From Anaerofilum hominis (GTDB taxonomy: Bacteria; Bacillota; Clostridia; Oscillospirales; Ruminococcaceae), in NCBI RefSeq assembly GCF_014287275.1, contig NZ_JACONZ010000002.1, forward strand, positions 186,001 to 250,000: DNA of 64,000 nt, read 5' to 3'. This document shows, piece by piece, positions 19,629 to 27,940 of the stretch; within the stretch, counting starts at the first letter, position 1, and each line of letters begins with the position of its first letter. The notes below the pieces were generated by a model. It did no database searches. It saw only the letters and a list, made by a program, of their open reading frames with translations, and had not been told where the DNA came from. The position numbers and the translations under genes are program-made.

Positions 19629-19666
19629 GATCTTGAGCCCGAAACTGCCCCGCAAAGGGCGGCGCG

Positions 19667-19795
19667 CTATCTGCTCACCGCAAAGAAAGCGCCGCAGCGC
19701 TCGCAGCAATATTGCCACACTTTGCCGTCATCCGAGCAGACGGGATGAGCAGGAAAGCCCCAGGCCAGATAGAAAAGCCCGGGCTTTCGGCGCAC
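19667..19795 (-). CDS. Possible 42-residue Cys-rich small protein
   Basis: An open frame from a GTG at 19795 encodes a peptide ending PVCSDDGKVWQYCCERCG and FFAVSR. The Cys pattern C-x10-CC-x2-C and Trp/Tyr content look like a tiny zinc-ribbon. There is no good ribosome binding site and the start lies against the copper-operon terminator, so it may be a remnant rather than a gene. The rest of the 19629-19810 gap holds nothing else. Confidence 0.3.
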   Translation of the reverse strand: MRRKPGLFYLAWGFPAHPVCSDDGKVWQYCCERCGAFFAVSR

Positions 19796-19810
19796 TGCCC
19801 GGGAGAAAGA

Positions 19811-19863
19811 TCAAAAAAACGCAGCGGCTGTGAGGACATTTTGTCCGGCCGCTGCGTTTTTTG
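19811..19863. terminator. Terminator of the copper operon
   Basis: CAAAAAACGCAGCGGC pairs with GCCGCTGCGTTTTTTG; A and T runs on both sides. It lies six bases after the csoR stop on the minus strand. Confidence 0.92.
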
Positions 19864-19868
19864 ATCTT

Positions 19869-20141
19869 TCATTTGCCCAGAGAGTCCATCACATTCAGGA
19901 TCTCTTCGATCTGACGTTCCATCCGCTCTTCGCTGCCGGAGGAAAACGCGTCCTTGACGCAGCCCTCCAGATGGGCGCGGATGATCTCTTTGTTGGCCTT
20001 GCGCAGGATCGCCTCGGCGGCCATGATCTGGTTGGCGATATCGATGCAGTATTTGTCGTCGTCCACCATACGCAGTACGCCGTCGATCTGGCCGCGCGCG
20101 GTTTTTAAAAGGCGGGTGATCTGGGCCTTATCAGCTTTCAC
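19869..20141 (-). CDS. csoR: CsoR family copper-sensing repressor
   Basis: The 90-residue all-helical DUF156 protein has the Cu(I) ligand set expected of CsoR: a Cys in DDKYCIDI (about residue 32), His in IIRAHLEGC and the Cys four residues on. Apo-CsoR binds operator DNA and releases it on Cu(I). The start is GTG at 20141 with AAAGGA at a rather long 13 bases. It lies 60 bases downstream of the copper ATPase on the same strand, and a matching operator overlaps that operon's promoter, giving autoregulation. Confidence 0.93.
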   Translation of the reverse strand: MKADKAQITRLLKTARGQIDGVLRMVDDDKYCIDIANQIMAAEAILRKANKEIIRAHLEGCVKDAFSSGSEERMERQIEEILNVMDSLGK

Positions 20142-20200
20142 GGGGCAGGTTCCGTCCTTTCCTGAGAATACGGCCGTGCGGGCCGCTGGTGAGGGGGCGC

Positions 20201-20410
20201 TCAGCCCACCGACACGACCTCATAGCCGGCCTCGGTAACGGCGGTGACCAGCTTTTCATCGGCGACGTCGGCGGCCAGCGTCACCACGGCCTGTTTGGAC
20301 TCCAGGTCCACCGCCACGGCCGACACGCCCTCCACGGCGGCCAGCGCTTTTTCCACATGGGCCTTGCAGTTGTTGCACATCATGCCTTCGATTTTCAGGG
20401 TCTTGTTCAT
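20201..20410 (-). CDS. Possible separately translated CopZ copper chaperone (nested)
   Basis: Inside the fused gene, ATG 20410 is preceded by AAAAGGAAG at about ten bases and opens a 69-residue product of exact CopZ length with the MxCxxC copper site. Translation from this internal start would yield a free chaperone in addition to the fused domain. Whether it is used cannot be seen from sequence. Confidence 0.45.
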   Translation of the reverse strand: MNKTLKIEGMMCNNCKAHVEKALAAVEGVSAVAVDLESKQAVVTLAADVADEKLVTAVTEAGYEVVSVG

Positions 20411-22789
20411 CACGGACACTTCCTTTTCTTTTTTGTTGTTTTCTATCTCGGACGGTGCGGCCGCCGCGATGGGACAGCCGCTTGCGGGGGACGGGAGGGG
20501 ATGACGGAATTTGGGCCGGAACAGTTTTAGCCGCAGCGCGTTGGACACCACGCAGAAAGAGGAAAGGCTCATGGCCGCCGCGCCAAACATGGGGTTCAGC
20601 CTCCAGCCCAGCAGGGTGTAGAACACGCCGGCCGCCAGGGGGATGCCGATGGAGTTATAGAAGAATGCCCAGAAGAGATTTTCCTTAATGTTGCGGATGA
20701 CCGAGCGGGAGAGCTGGAACGCGGTGACCGCGTCCAGCAGGTCGCTTTTCATCAATACCACGTCGGCGCTCTCGATGGCGATGTCGGTGCCCGCGCCGAT
20801 GGCGACGCCCACGTCTGCGCGGGCCAGGGCCGGGGCGTCGTTGATGCCGTCCCCGATCATGGCCACCTTTTTGCCCGCCTGCTGCAGGGCGGCGACCTCC
20901 CGCTCTTTGTCCTGGGGCAGCACTTCGGCCACGACCCGGTCGATGCCGAGCTGGCCGCGGATGGCCTCGGCGGTGCGCCGGTTGTCGCCGGTGAGCATGA
21001 CCACATCCACGCCCAGGGCCCGGAACTCCTCGATGGCGGCACGGCTGGTGGGCTTGACCACGTCCGCCACCGCGATCACGCCCAGCGGCCTGCCGGCCCA
21101 GGCGAAAAACAGGGGGGTCTTGCCCTCGTTTGCCAGCGCGTCCGCGTCCGCGCCGAAATCGGCGGCGGAGAGGCCGTTCGCCTCCATCATCCGCAGATTG
21201 CCCGCCAGCACGGGCTGCCCATCCACCTGCCCGGTCACGCCCTGGCCGGGGACGGTCTCAAAGCCCGCGGCCGCGTCCGGCTCAAGCCCTTCGGCGCCAG
21301 CGCGGCGCAGGATGGCGGCGGCCAGCGGGTGCTCGCTGGGGCGCTCGGCGGCGGCGGCCACCCGCAGCAGTTCGCGCGGGTCTGCGCCGGGCGCGGGCAG
21401 CAGGTCGGTGACCTCGGGCTTGCCCTCGGTGACGGTGCCGGTCTTGTCCAGCACCACGGTGTTCACGGTGTGCGCCACCTCAAGGCTTTCGGCGGATTTG
21501 AAGAGGATGCCGTGCTCGGCGCCCTTGCCCGTGCCCACCATGATGGCGGTGGGGGTGGCGAGGCCCAGTGCGCAGGGGCAGCTGATGACCAGCACCGCAA
21601 TACCGATGGAAAGCGCAAAATCGATGGGATAGCCCAGCAGCAGCCAGACCGCCGCCGCGGCCGCGGCGATCGTGATGACCACCGGCACAAAGACGCCGCT
21701 GACCTTATCCGCCAGCTTGGCGATGGGGGCCTTGCTGGCGTTGGCGTCCTCCACCAGCTGTACGATCTGGGCCAGCGTGGTGTCGTCGCCCACTTTCAGG
21801 GCCCTGCATTTCAGATAACCGGACTGGTTGATGGAGGCGGAGATGACCTTGTCGCCGGGGCCTTTTTCCACCGGCAGGCTCTCGCCGGTGAGGGCGGACT
21901 CGTCCAGCGCCGCATTGCCCTCCAGGATCACGCCGTCCACCGGGATGCGCCCGCCGGGCCGCACGATGACCACGTCGCCCACGACGACCTCCTCCACCGG
22001 GAGCTCGAGCTCTTCACCGTCCCGCTCCACCACCGCGGTCTTGGGAGCCAGGTCCAGCAGCTTGGTGATGGCGTCGCTGGTGCGTCCCTTGGAGCGGGTC
22101 TCCAGATACTTGCCCACGGTGATCAGGGTCAGGATGGTGCCGGCCGATTCAAAATAGAGGTCCATGTGGTAATGAGCGACCAGCTCCATGTCGCCGTGGC
22201 CCAGGCCCCAGCCGATGCCGTAGATGGCCACAACGCCATACACCACCGCCGCGGCGGACCCGATGGCGATCAGCGAATCCATGTTCGGCGCGCCGCGGAA
22301 CAGGGTCTTGAAGCCGACCTCGTAGTATTTGCGGTTCACATACAGGATGGGCAGGGTCAGCAGCAGCTGGGTCATGGCAAAGGAGACGGCGTTTTCGTGC
22401 CCCAGCAGGAACGCGGGCAGCGGCAGCCCCATCATATGCCCCATGGAGACGTACATCAGCGGCACAAGAAAGCAGAAAGAGACGATCAGCCTTTGCTTCA
22501 TGGCCGCCAGCTCGGCTGACATCACGCCGCCGGGCGCCTCTTTGGGCGGGGCCGCGCGTTTTGGCCCCGCGCCGCGGGGCTGCTGGGGGGCGGCGCCATA
22601 ACCGCCGGCCTTGACCGCGCTGCAGATCTGCGCTGCGCTGAGCTTGTCCTCCTCATATTCCACCAGCATGGTGTTCTGCAGCAGATTGACCGCCACCGAC
22701 GAGACGCCGGGCAGTTTGCGCACGCTTTTTTCCACGTGGGCGCTGCAGGCCGAGCAGGTCATGCCGGTCACGTCGAATTTTTGTTTCAT
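20201..22789 (-). CDS. copA: Cu(+)-exporting P-type ATPase fused to a C-terminal CopZ-like domain
   Basis: The 862-residue protein has an N-terminal heavy-metal domain (GMTCSACS, Cys12/Cys15), the transmembrane CPC motif in ISCPCALGLATP, the phosphorylation site DKTGT, SEHPLA and GDGINDAPALARAD, all diagnostic of a P1B-1 copper ATPase that exports Cu(I) from the cytosol. After the last helices and a polar linker ENNKKEKEVSV, the frame runs without a stop into a second metal domain (GMMCNNCKAHVEKAL). Normal CopA ends before that. ATG 22789 was preferred over 22795 and 22828 because AAAGGA is ten bases away. Promoter and CsoR box lie upstream. Confidence 0.95.
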   Translation of the reverse strand: MKQKFDVTGMTCSACSAHVEKSVRKLPGVSSVAVNLLQNTMLVEYEEDKLSAAQICSAVKAGGYGAAPQQPRGAGPKRAAPPKEAPGGVMSAELAAMKQRLIVSFCFLVPLMYVSMGHMMGLPLPAFLLGHENAVSFAMTQLLLTLPILYVNRKYYEVGFKTLFRGAPNMDSLIAIGSAAAVVYGVVAIYGIGWGLGHGDMELVAHYHMDLYFESAGTILTLITVGKYLETRSKGRTSDAITKLLDLAPKTAVVERDGEELELPVEEVVVGDVVIVRPGGRIPVDGVILEGNAALDESALTGESLPVEKGPGDKVISASINQSGYLKCRALKVGDDTTLAQIVQLVEDANASKAPIAKLADKVSGVFVPVVITIAAAAAAVWLLLGYPIDFALSIGIAVLVISCPCALGLATPTAIMVGTGKGAEHGILFKSAESLEVAHTVNTVVLDKTGTVTEGKPEVTDLLPAPGADPRELLRVAAAAERPSEHPLAAAILRRAGAEGLEPDAAAGFETVPGQGVTGQVDGQPVLAGNLRMMEANGLSAADFGADADALANEGKTPLFFAWAGRPLGVIAVADVVKPTSRAAIEEFRALGVDVVMLTGDNRRTAEAIRGQLGIDRVVAEVLPQDKEREVAALQQAGKKVAMIGDGINDAPALARADVGVAIGAGTDIAIESADVVLMKSDLLDAVTAFQLSRSVIRNIKENLFWAFFYNSIGIPLAAGVFYTLLGWRLNPMFGAAAMSLSSFCVVSNALRLKLFRPKFRHPLPSPASGCPIAAAAPSEIENNKKEKEVSVMNKTLKIEGMMCNNCKAHVEKALAAVEGVSAVAVDLESKQAVVTLAADVADEKLVTAVTEAGYEVVSVG

Positions 22790-22874
22790 TCTCATCCTAT
22801 CCTTTCTCTGTGGGGCGATCGCCGGCAAAACGGGCCGGCGGGATACCAGGCTGTTGAAAGGACAGCCGTTTCAT

Positions 22875-22898
22875 ATACCCCACCCCTGGGGGGTGTAT
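22875..22898. promoter_or_regulatory. CsoR operator
   Basis: ATACCCCACCCCTGGGG followed by GGTGTAT forms the G/C-tract pseudo-palindrome known for CsoR boxes. It covers the predicted start point just downstream of the copA -10. Confidence 0.88.
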
Positions 22899-22902
22899 CT
22901 TC

Positions 22903-22931
22903 ATAATATCGTTCTCTTCGCCGGCTGTCAA
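22903..22931 (-). promoter_or_regulatory. Promoter of the copper operon
   Basis: Minus strand: consensus TTGACA, 17-base spacer, TATTAT; the CsoR box begins five bases downstream of the -10. Confidence 0.92.
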
Positions 22932-22934
22932 GAG

Positions 22935-23390
22935 GCAGTATGCCCAAAATGAGGTAAGATCGTGAGGGCTTCCCAAGGTCCGCCCCCGATTTTTCCTTTT
23001 TACCGGCTAAAATCAGCTGCAGAGTTTCCGTTTTGCAGGTACGGGAAAAACTGGCTGCGAGTATTTGTTGCATTTTATAATTGATTTCGACAAAAAAGTC
23101 GAATACGATTGGAATAGAGATAAGAGAGGCGGCCGGTCCCGGGAGATTTTTCCAGATGCGCAGGTCCTGCAGAAAGGCGCACGGCTGCACGAGCATGCCG
23201 GGAACGCTTTCGGAAAAGCCTGACGGCCCCTGTGAACCAAGCGTCCGCAGTCACCGCAGCAGACGTTCCCGATGATTTTTTGGCCCAGCCGCAGAAATTT
23301 TTCTTTCGTGCTGTGGGAGGGCGGATGGGGATCTTTATGCAGATAACCGCGGCAGTTCTATGGTGCGTTAAGAAGTTTTCCGCGAAATAT
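22935..23390. other. A+T-richer intergenic stretch, no supported gene
   Basis: The 450 bases between the copper promoter and the MATE gene have clearly lower G+C than the flanks. Minus-strand frames give suggestive but broken coding (for example KEKFLRLGQKIIGNVCCGDC around 23290-23240), which could be a decayed gene. A palindrome TTCGAC-AAAAAA-GTCGAA lies near 23087-23104. I cannot assign a function. Confidence 0.4.
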
Positions 23391-24749
23391 TTATTTTGAA
23401 ACAAGCGTTCTTCTTTCCCATCCCTTACTGCGAAAATAGAGAAACCCCACAATAGCCGGAATGATCGGAGAAAGAGCCTGTCCGCAATAAATACCCGGGA
23501 ATCCCATATTAAGTGAAAAGGCGAGAAGCCAACTCACGGGTAAGCGTACGATCACCGCGTCCAACAAGGCGTCCAGCATGGCGATATTTGCCGACCCTAT
23601 GCCGATCGCAAATGAGTCCAATGTGTACATCACAGCATAAACAAGGCTGTTTATCCCACAGCAGACCCGCAGATAGTAAATTCCATCCTTTACTGTTTGG
23701 GGACTGCTGCTGCCGAAAAGCAGAATCAGCTGTTCCGCAAAAATTTGGACGCCTGATACGACCACAAGTGTTGCGGAGACATTGAGCAGCAAACCCGTTT
23801 TGACTACTTTTCGTGCCCGTTTTATCTGACCTGCCCCGATACACTGGCCCGCCATTGCTGTAACCGCCTGTCCAATAGCCCAACAGGGCATACCGGCAAA
23901 AGTGTTGATCTGCAATCCCATACCGGAAGCTGCAGACACCGAAGTGCCAAATTGATTCAGCATACCTGTTACGATCAGATAGGCTGTGTTTACCACTGCC
24001 ATCTGAAAGGCTGTGGGTAAACCGACTTTCAGAATGGCGATCAGTTTATCCATTTGTAATGTGAATTTCTTCTGGCCGTCAGCATAAAAAAATACTTTAT
24101 GCTTCCGCAAGTAGAAAATTGAGATCACAAAAGAGATCCCTTGCGCCGTGATCGTTGCATAAGCGGCTCCTGCCGTTCCCATTTCCAGGGGACCCACCAG
24201 TAAAATATCCAGTATTACATTAACAAATGCAGCGATCCCAACGAAATAAAGGGGCGATCTGGAATCCCCCAGGCCTTTTAGAATGGAACAGACCGCATTA
24301 TATCCAAAGACAAAGACCGTTCCCCAGCAGATGATTTTCATGTAATCGCAGGCAGCCTGATAGGCGTCTGCCGGAATGCCTAACACTTGAAAAAGCGGCT
24401 GATAGAATGCCAAACTCACAACGGTTACAAGCAGCGCTGACGCAAGGGAGACCAAAGCCAGCGTTTGAAAAGTTTCAGCCTGTCCTTTCTTATCATTTGC
24501 GCCTTTATATTGAGCGATCAATACAGCTCCCCCCATCGTGAGGCCGATGCAGATGGAGTTGATAATATAGCATAGTTTGGATGCGTTGCTGATGGCCGCA
24601 AGACCCGCTTCTCCGACGGTCCGTCCAACCACCAACATATCTGCGACGTTATAAAAAGATTGCAGGAGATTTGCCAAAAGCAGCGGAAACGCAAAAGCGA
24701 CCAACCTTTTGGGCACGCTCCCGGTCAATAAGTTTTGTTCCTCAGTCAT
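23391..24749 (-). CDS. MATE family multidrug efflux transporter
   Basis: The 452-residue, twelve-helix protein begins MTEEQNLLTGSVPKRL and contains QSFYNVADMLVVGR and repeats of the two MATE halves (second half from about residue 235). MATE proteins export cationic drugs using Na+ or H+ gradients. ATG 24749 follows AAAGGGGA. Codon and base composition are much lower in G+C than the flanks, pointing to recent acquisition. A 310-base leader with its own peptide ORF and three terminators precedes it, so expression is probably induced by transcription attenuation. Confidence 0.93.
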   Translation of the reverse strand: MTEEQNLLTGSVPKRLVAFAFPLLLANLLQSFYNVADMLVVGRTVGEAGLAAISNASKLCYIINSICIGLTMGGAVLIAQYKGANDKKGQAETFQTLALVSLASALLVTVVSLAFYQPLFQVLGIPADAYQAACDYMKIICWGTVFVFGYNAVCSILKGLGDSRSPLYFVGIAAFVNVILDILLVGPLEMGTAGAAYATITAQGISFVISIFYLRKHKVFFYADGQKKFTLQMDKLIAILKVGLPTAFQMAVVNTAYLIVTGMLNQFGTSVSAASGMGLQINTFAGMPCWAIGQAVTAMAGQCIGAGQIKRARKVVKTGLLLNVSATLVVVSGVQIFAEQLILLFGSSSPQTVKDGIYYLRVCCGINSLVYAVMYTLDSFAIGIGSANIAMLDALLDAVIVRLPVSWLLAFSLNMGFPGIYCGQALSPIIPAIVGFLYFRSKGWERRTLVSK

Positions 24750-24769
24750 AGATCTGTTCCCCTTTCAAA

Positions 24770-24800
24770 GAAAAGAGGGCACACAAAACTGTGCGCCCTC
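24770..24800 (-). terminator. Leader terminator T3 before the MATE gene
   Basis: Minus strand GAGGGCGCACA/TGTGTGCCCTC then TTTTCTTTG, placed directly before the gene's ribosome binding site. Confidence 0.88.
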
Positions 24801-24828
24801 TGCGTGATTGCCTCAAAACAGGCAGAAC

Positions 24829-24860
24829 AAAAGGCCGCAAACAAAACATTGTCTGTGGCC
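24829..24860 (-). terminator. Leader terminator T2
   Basis: Minus strand GGCC-CAGACAA pairs with TTGTTTG-GGCC around TGTT with one mismatch, followed by TTTTG. Confidence 0.7.
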
Positions 24861-24900
24861 CGAACCGTTTGTTTTCTATTGTCGATTGGTCAAAAGGGTA

Positions 24901-24931
24901 TAAAAACCAAAGGCAGTCCCTGGCTGCCTTT
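24901..24931 (-). terminator. Leader terminator T1
   Basis: Minus strand AAAGGCAG/CTGCCTTT around CCAGGGA, then GGTTTTTAT. It begins only 11 bases after the leader-peptide stop codon. Confidence 0.85.
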
Positions 24932-24941
24932 GCCTCCCCGT

Positions 24942-25037
24942 TTATCCATCAACGCTCAGAAAAGGCTCCGCACAATGTTTCGTGGTATAAACTTGTGTGG
25001 AGCCAAAATCAATCGTAAATTTTCCGAATAACACCAT
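24942..25037 (-). CDS. Leader peptide of the MATE gene (31 residues)
   Basis: A short frame starts at ATG 25037 with a perfect AGGAGGTGA seven bases upstream and reads MVLFGKFTIDFGS, then QVYTTKHCAEPFLSVDG. The coding sequence contains a hairpin (GGCTCC-CACAA with TTGTG-GGAGCC, about 24963-25004) and ends just before terminator T1. Strong ribosome binding, small size and position fit a regulatory leader whose stalled translation changes leader folding, as in antibiotic-inducible resistance genes. The peptide itself is not one I recognise. Confidence 0.7.
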   Translation of the reverse strand: MVLFGKFTIDFGSTQVYTTKHCAEPFLSVDG

Positions 25038-25066
25038 GTTCACCTCCTGTCAACAGGACATTACCA

Positions 25067-25095
25067 ATCGTAAGCATTTTGGCGCCTCTTGTCAA
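25067..25095 (-). promoter_or_regulatory. Promoter of the MATE leader transcript
   Basis: Minus strand TTGACA, 17-base spacer, TACGAT with TG two bases upstream of the -10. The start falls about 25060, 20 bases before the leader ribosome binding site. Confidence 0.85.
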
Positions 25096-25097
25096 GT

Positions 25098-25655
25098 GGG
25101 GGAAAGAGGGCTTTCTTCTCTGCTTTTTTGTGATTTATTCAGGATCGTCAATGGCGCTCACCGTCTGTCAGAAGTATCCGAGATTTGCAGTTGGCCTTTT
25201 TAAGCCGGAAAATCATATCCGTTTTTTCTGGTCCATTTGAGTGGGCGGTGATCACAACGCATTTGCCGGATGGACAGGTGCTGCCTTTGAGGATCGATGT
25301 GGTGTCAGCAGCGGCATCTTTATTCAGGTCCCCGGTCGGATCCATCGGCAGGCACCGCCGGTGCTTCGCCAACAGGGCGCTGATGGATACCGCGCTCTGC
25401 TGCTGGCTGCCGGGGCGCTTCAGAACAATCTTTCCCTGGTAAGCCCTTATTGTATCCCGGTAGGGGCCAAAGCGGCGGGTTTGAAAGTCATCTTCGAGGG
25501 GTAAAGGAGCCGGGCCGCAAAAGCGTCCTTTTGCACCGGCAGGGCTTTTCAAAAAATTTTACACCCGGTTGGTGTTTAAAAAAGGCAGACCGGGGTAAAC
25601 TGTAAGTGTTGCAGAGCTGCCAACGATGCAACGGCTTTTTTCATTTTTCTTCCTC
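25098..25655. other. Unassigned stretch, possible gene remnant
   Basis: A plus-strand frame from ATG 25151 reads MALTVCQKYPRFAVGLFKPE up to a TGA at 25238, and the same frame reopens from GTG 25241 to 25504 (ending AAGLKVIFEG). Other frames are also partly open, and no family is recognisable. Composition is intermediate. It may be the scar of an acquired element next to the MATE gene. Confidence 0.3.
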
Positions 25656-25699
25656 AAAAACGGCCCCCGCCTTCTGTACAGAGGCGGGGGTCGTTTTTT
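25656..25699. terminator. Bidirectional terminator
   Basis: AAAAACG-CCCCCGCCT pairs with AGGCGGGGG-CGTTTTTT. A second GC hairpin, CGGCCTTTCCGC/GCGGAAAGGCCG, follows at about 25726-25761 directly after the XRE gene stop on the minus strand. Confidence 0.85.
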
Positions 25700-25772
25700 G
25701 GTTTTTGACGGCGGCGTTTCCGGTCCGGCCTTTCCGCACCAAACAAGGCGCGGAAAGGCCGCAGGGCGGCGT

Positions 25773-26681
25773 CTATTTTTTTTCGCTCTTGCCCGTGTGG
25801 TTCAGCGCCACGGCCGTGATGCCGCAGCCGATGCCGCCGACCGAGTAGATGATGGCGGCAGCCTCGTCCCGCCACTGGGGCAGGGCAAAGATACAGACCA
25901 CAAACACCGCGGTGGACGCCAGCATGATGCAGGCGCAAAGGCGGCCGATCCGGCTGCGGCGGGCGCGGGTCTCGTCGTCGGGGTCGTTTTCCCGGTTGTA
26001 GTTGTCGATATGATATTTTTCTTCCTGGATGCCTGTCCAGATGAGCAGGGCCACGCCCAGCGCGATGCCCACAAAAAAGATCGAGCCGGAGAAGCTGTCG
26101 TTCCAGCGGGCGGGCAGAGGCAGCGCCTGGGAGCCCAGCAGCCAGAGGACGCTGAGAAAAATGACCCCCAGGGCGGAAGCGGTCAGCACCACATAACGGC
26201 TGTGGAAAGCGTCCCGCTGGGCCTCGGTGTAGCAATCTTCCATGCGCGGGTGTTTGCGGTTGAATTCGCTGGACAGCAGGCCGCTGACGATGAGCACCAT
26301 GCAGCCGAGCAGGGCCGCCGCAAAAAAGGCCATACCGGCCACCATTTCGTGCATCCCCAGCCCGTCCAGCAGGCAGGCGAGGGCAAGGGCGGAGATCAAA
26401 ATGCCCACCCCGGCGGCGCTCATCACCGCAGAGCGGTTTTTATAGGCGTCATAGGCTCTGCCCACGTCGGCGCTGGCGGCGACGGCGCTGCCTTTCAGCA
26501 GGGTGTCCAGATCGCAGCGGAACAACTCGCAAAGCGCGAGCAGCTTTTCCATTTCCGGGTAGCTCTGCCCGGACTCCCACTTGGAGACCGACTGGCGGGA
26601 GACGCCCAGCGTCTCGGCCAGCTGCTCCTGGGTGAGGCCGCCCTGCTGGCGGTAAAACTGAAGATTTTCACTGAAACTCAT
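25773..26681 (-). CDS. XRE-family helix-turn-helix protein with C-terminal membrane domain
   Basis: Residues 5-60 form an XRE HTH (LTQEQLAETLGVSRQSVSKW, then ESGQSYPEMEKLLALCELF). After a linker the remaining 220 residues hold about six hydrophobic segments and a hydrophilic loop with HPRMEDCYTEAQRD. Membrane-tethered XRE regulators of this layout are common in Firmicutes; their signals are unknown. Start 26681 has AAGGAGGAA; the longer ORF is not supported. The gene stands alone between terminators and a weak promoter. Confidence 0.88.
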   Translation of the reverse strand: MSFSENLQFYRQQGGLTQEQLAETLGVSRQSVSKWESGQSYPEMEKLLALCELFRCDLDTLLKGSAVAASADVGRAYDAYKNRSAVMSAAGVGILISALALACLLDGLGMHEMVAGMAFFAAALLGCMVLIVSGLLSSEFNRKHPRMEDCYTEAQRDAFHSRYVVLTASALGVIFLSVLWLLGSQALPLPARWNDSFSGSIFFVGIALGVALLIWTGIQEEKYHIDNYNRENDPDDETRARRSRIGRLCACIMLASTAVFVVCIFALPQWRDEAAAIIYSVGGIGCGITAVALNHTGKSEKK

Positions 26682-26899
26682 GACAAGTTCCTCCTTGGCG
26701 TTGATGAGGCGCTCTCTCCCCGCCGCCGCAGCGGGCGGCGGGCCGGGAGGCCTTTTCTGTGCTCTCAGTTTACCGTGGCGGGACGGCAACCTCCACCAAC
26801 TTGCTGTTGCGTTTTGGTTTCGCGATGTAAAGTTGCGGTTGCGCCGGTTTTTTCGGCCCTGAAAAGCGGCCGCGCGGAAGCCGCGGGGCCGGTGACCTG

Positions 26900-26929
26900 A
26901 TTATACCACAGAGAGGTCCGCCGCCGCAA
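26900..26929 (-). promoter_or_regulatory. Candidate promoter of the XRE gene
   Basis: Minus strand TTGCGG, 18-base spacer, perfect TATAAT; leader of about 210 bases. No other feature was found between 26682 and 27180. Confidence 0.5.
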
Positions 26930-27182
26930 AGCGGGGCAGGCGTCCCCCGAAAGCCGGGGCGGAAAACGGCGTTGGGGCCGGCATGGGGCGCCTGTCCGGG
27001 GAAAGCGCGCCGCAGCCCCTTGCCCGCCGCCCCCGCGGCACCTCCCCGCCGGCGGGGGCGGCAAAAAAGGCCCTATGCGGATCGGGCGGGCAAAATACTT
27101 GTGCATTTTGTTGAATTTAAATGCCGCAAAAAGGATAAAACACAGGCACAAATGAATATATATACAAATTTTAAAAAATATA

Positions 27183-27211
27183 TTGAATATTTATTCATTA
27201 TCTGATACAAT
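27183..27211 (+). promoter_or_regulatory. Promoter of the amino-acid ABC operon
   Basis: TTGAAT, 17-base spacer, TACAAT with an upstream TG, set in a strongly A+T-rich patch (about 27105-27210). Confidence 0.8.
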
Positions 27212-27259
27212 GGACCCATCGCAGAACAAAGGGCTGCAGAACGGGGAGGTGACGTCCCT

Positions 27260-27940
27260 TTGAACATCCTGGAAATACTTACTAATTATTATCACTACTT
27301 TTTGCAGGGGACCCGAACCACCATTCTGATCTCGCTGATCACCGTGTTCTGCGGGTTTTTGCTGGGCTGCGTGATCTCGCTGCTGCGGCTGTCCAAGAAC
27401 CGGCTGCTGAACGGATTTGCCCGGTTTTACATCACCGTGCTGCGCGGCACGCCGCTGCTGGTACAGCTGTATATCGTCTATTACCAGCTGGATTTTATCC
27501 CCTATCCCAAGGTGAGCGTCTGGGGGATCGCACTGGAGCGGGCGCTGCCCTGCGTCATCGCCCTGTCGATGAACTCGGCCGCCTATGTGGCGGAGGTCAT
27601 CCGCTCGGGCATCCAGGCGGTGGATGTGGGGCAAAGCGAGGCGGCGCGCTCCATCGGCATGACGGGCGGACAGACGATGCTGCACATCGTTATGCCGCAG
27701 GCGATCAAAAACATCCTGCCGGCCATCGGCAACGAGTTTGTCACCATGATCAAGGAGACCTCGGTCATCCAGTATCTCGGCATCAGCGATCTGATGTACA
27801 ACAACGGCATCGTGGTCACGGCCACCTACAACCCGCTGCCCTGCTATTACATCTCGGCCGTGATCTATCTGATCCTGAATCTGGTGGCGGGCAAGGGCGT
27901 GAGCATCTTTGAGAGGAGGCTGAAGCGCAGTGACCGGTGA
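27260..27940 (+). CDS. Amino-acid ABC transporter permease
   Basis: The 226-residue HisM/GlnP-family permease contains the N-terminal [10 protein letters not shown] and the EAA loop ([20 protein letters not shown], ATPase contact) and about five helices. It starts at TTG 27260, seven bases after GGAGGTGA. The gene overlaps the ATPase by 11 bases. Polar amino-acid importers of this type often use one permease gene as a homodimer, as here. Substrate is not deducible, but the enzyme gene in the operon suggests a basic or amine-type amino acid. Confidence 0.94.
   Translation: MNILEILTNYYHYFLQGTRTTILISLITVFCGFLLGCVISLLRLSKNRLLNGFARFYITVLRGTPLLVQLYIVYYQLDFIPYPKVSVWGIALERALPCVIALSMNSAAYVAEVIRSGIQAVDVGQSEAARSIGMTGGQTMLHIVMPQAIKNILPAIGNEFVTMIKETSVIQYLGISDLMYNNGIVVTATYNPLPCYYISAVIYLILNLVAGKGVSIFERRLKRSDR

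Noticed and set aside
25151..25504. Selenoprotein-like reading through TGA at 25238
   Set aside because: No SECIS-like hairpin directly after the TGA, no recognisable redox motif, and no other selenocysteine genes in the window; a remnant is simpler.
27212..27259. T-box or other amino-acid-sensing leader before the ABC importer
   Set aside because: The distance from promoter to start codon is under 50 bases, too short for such an element.
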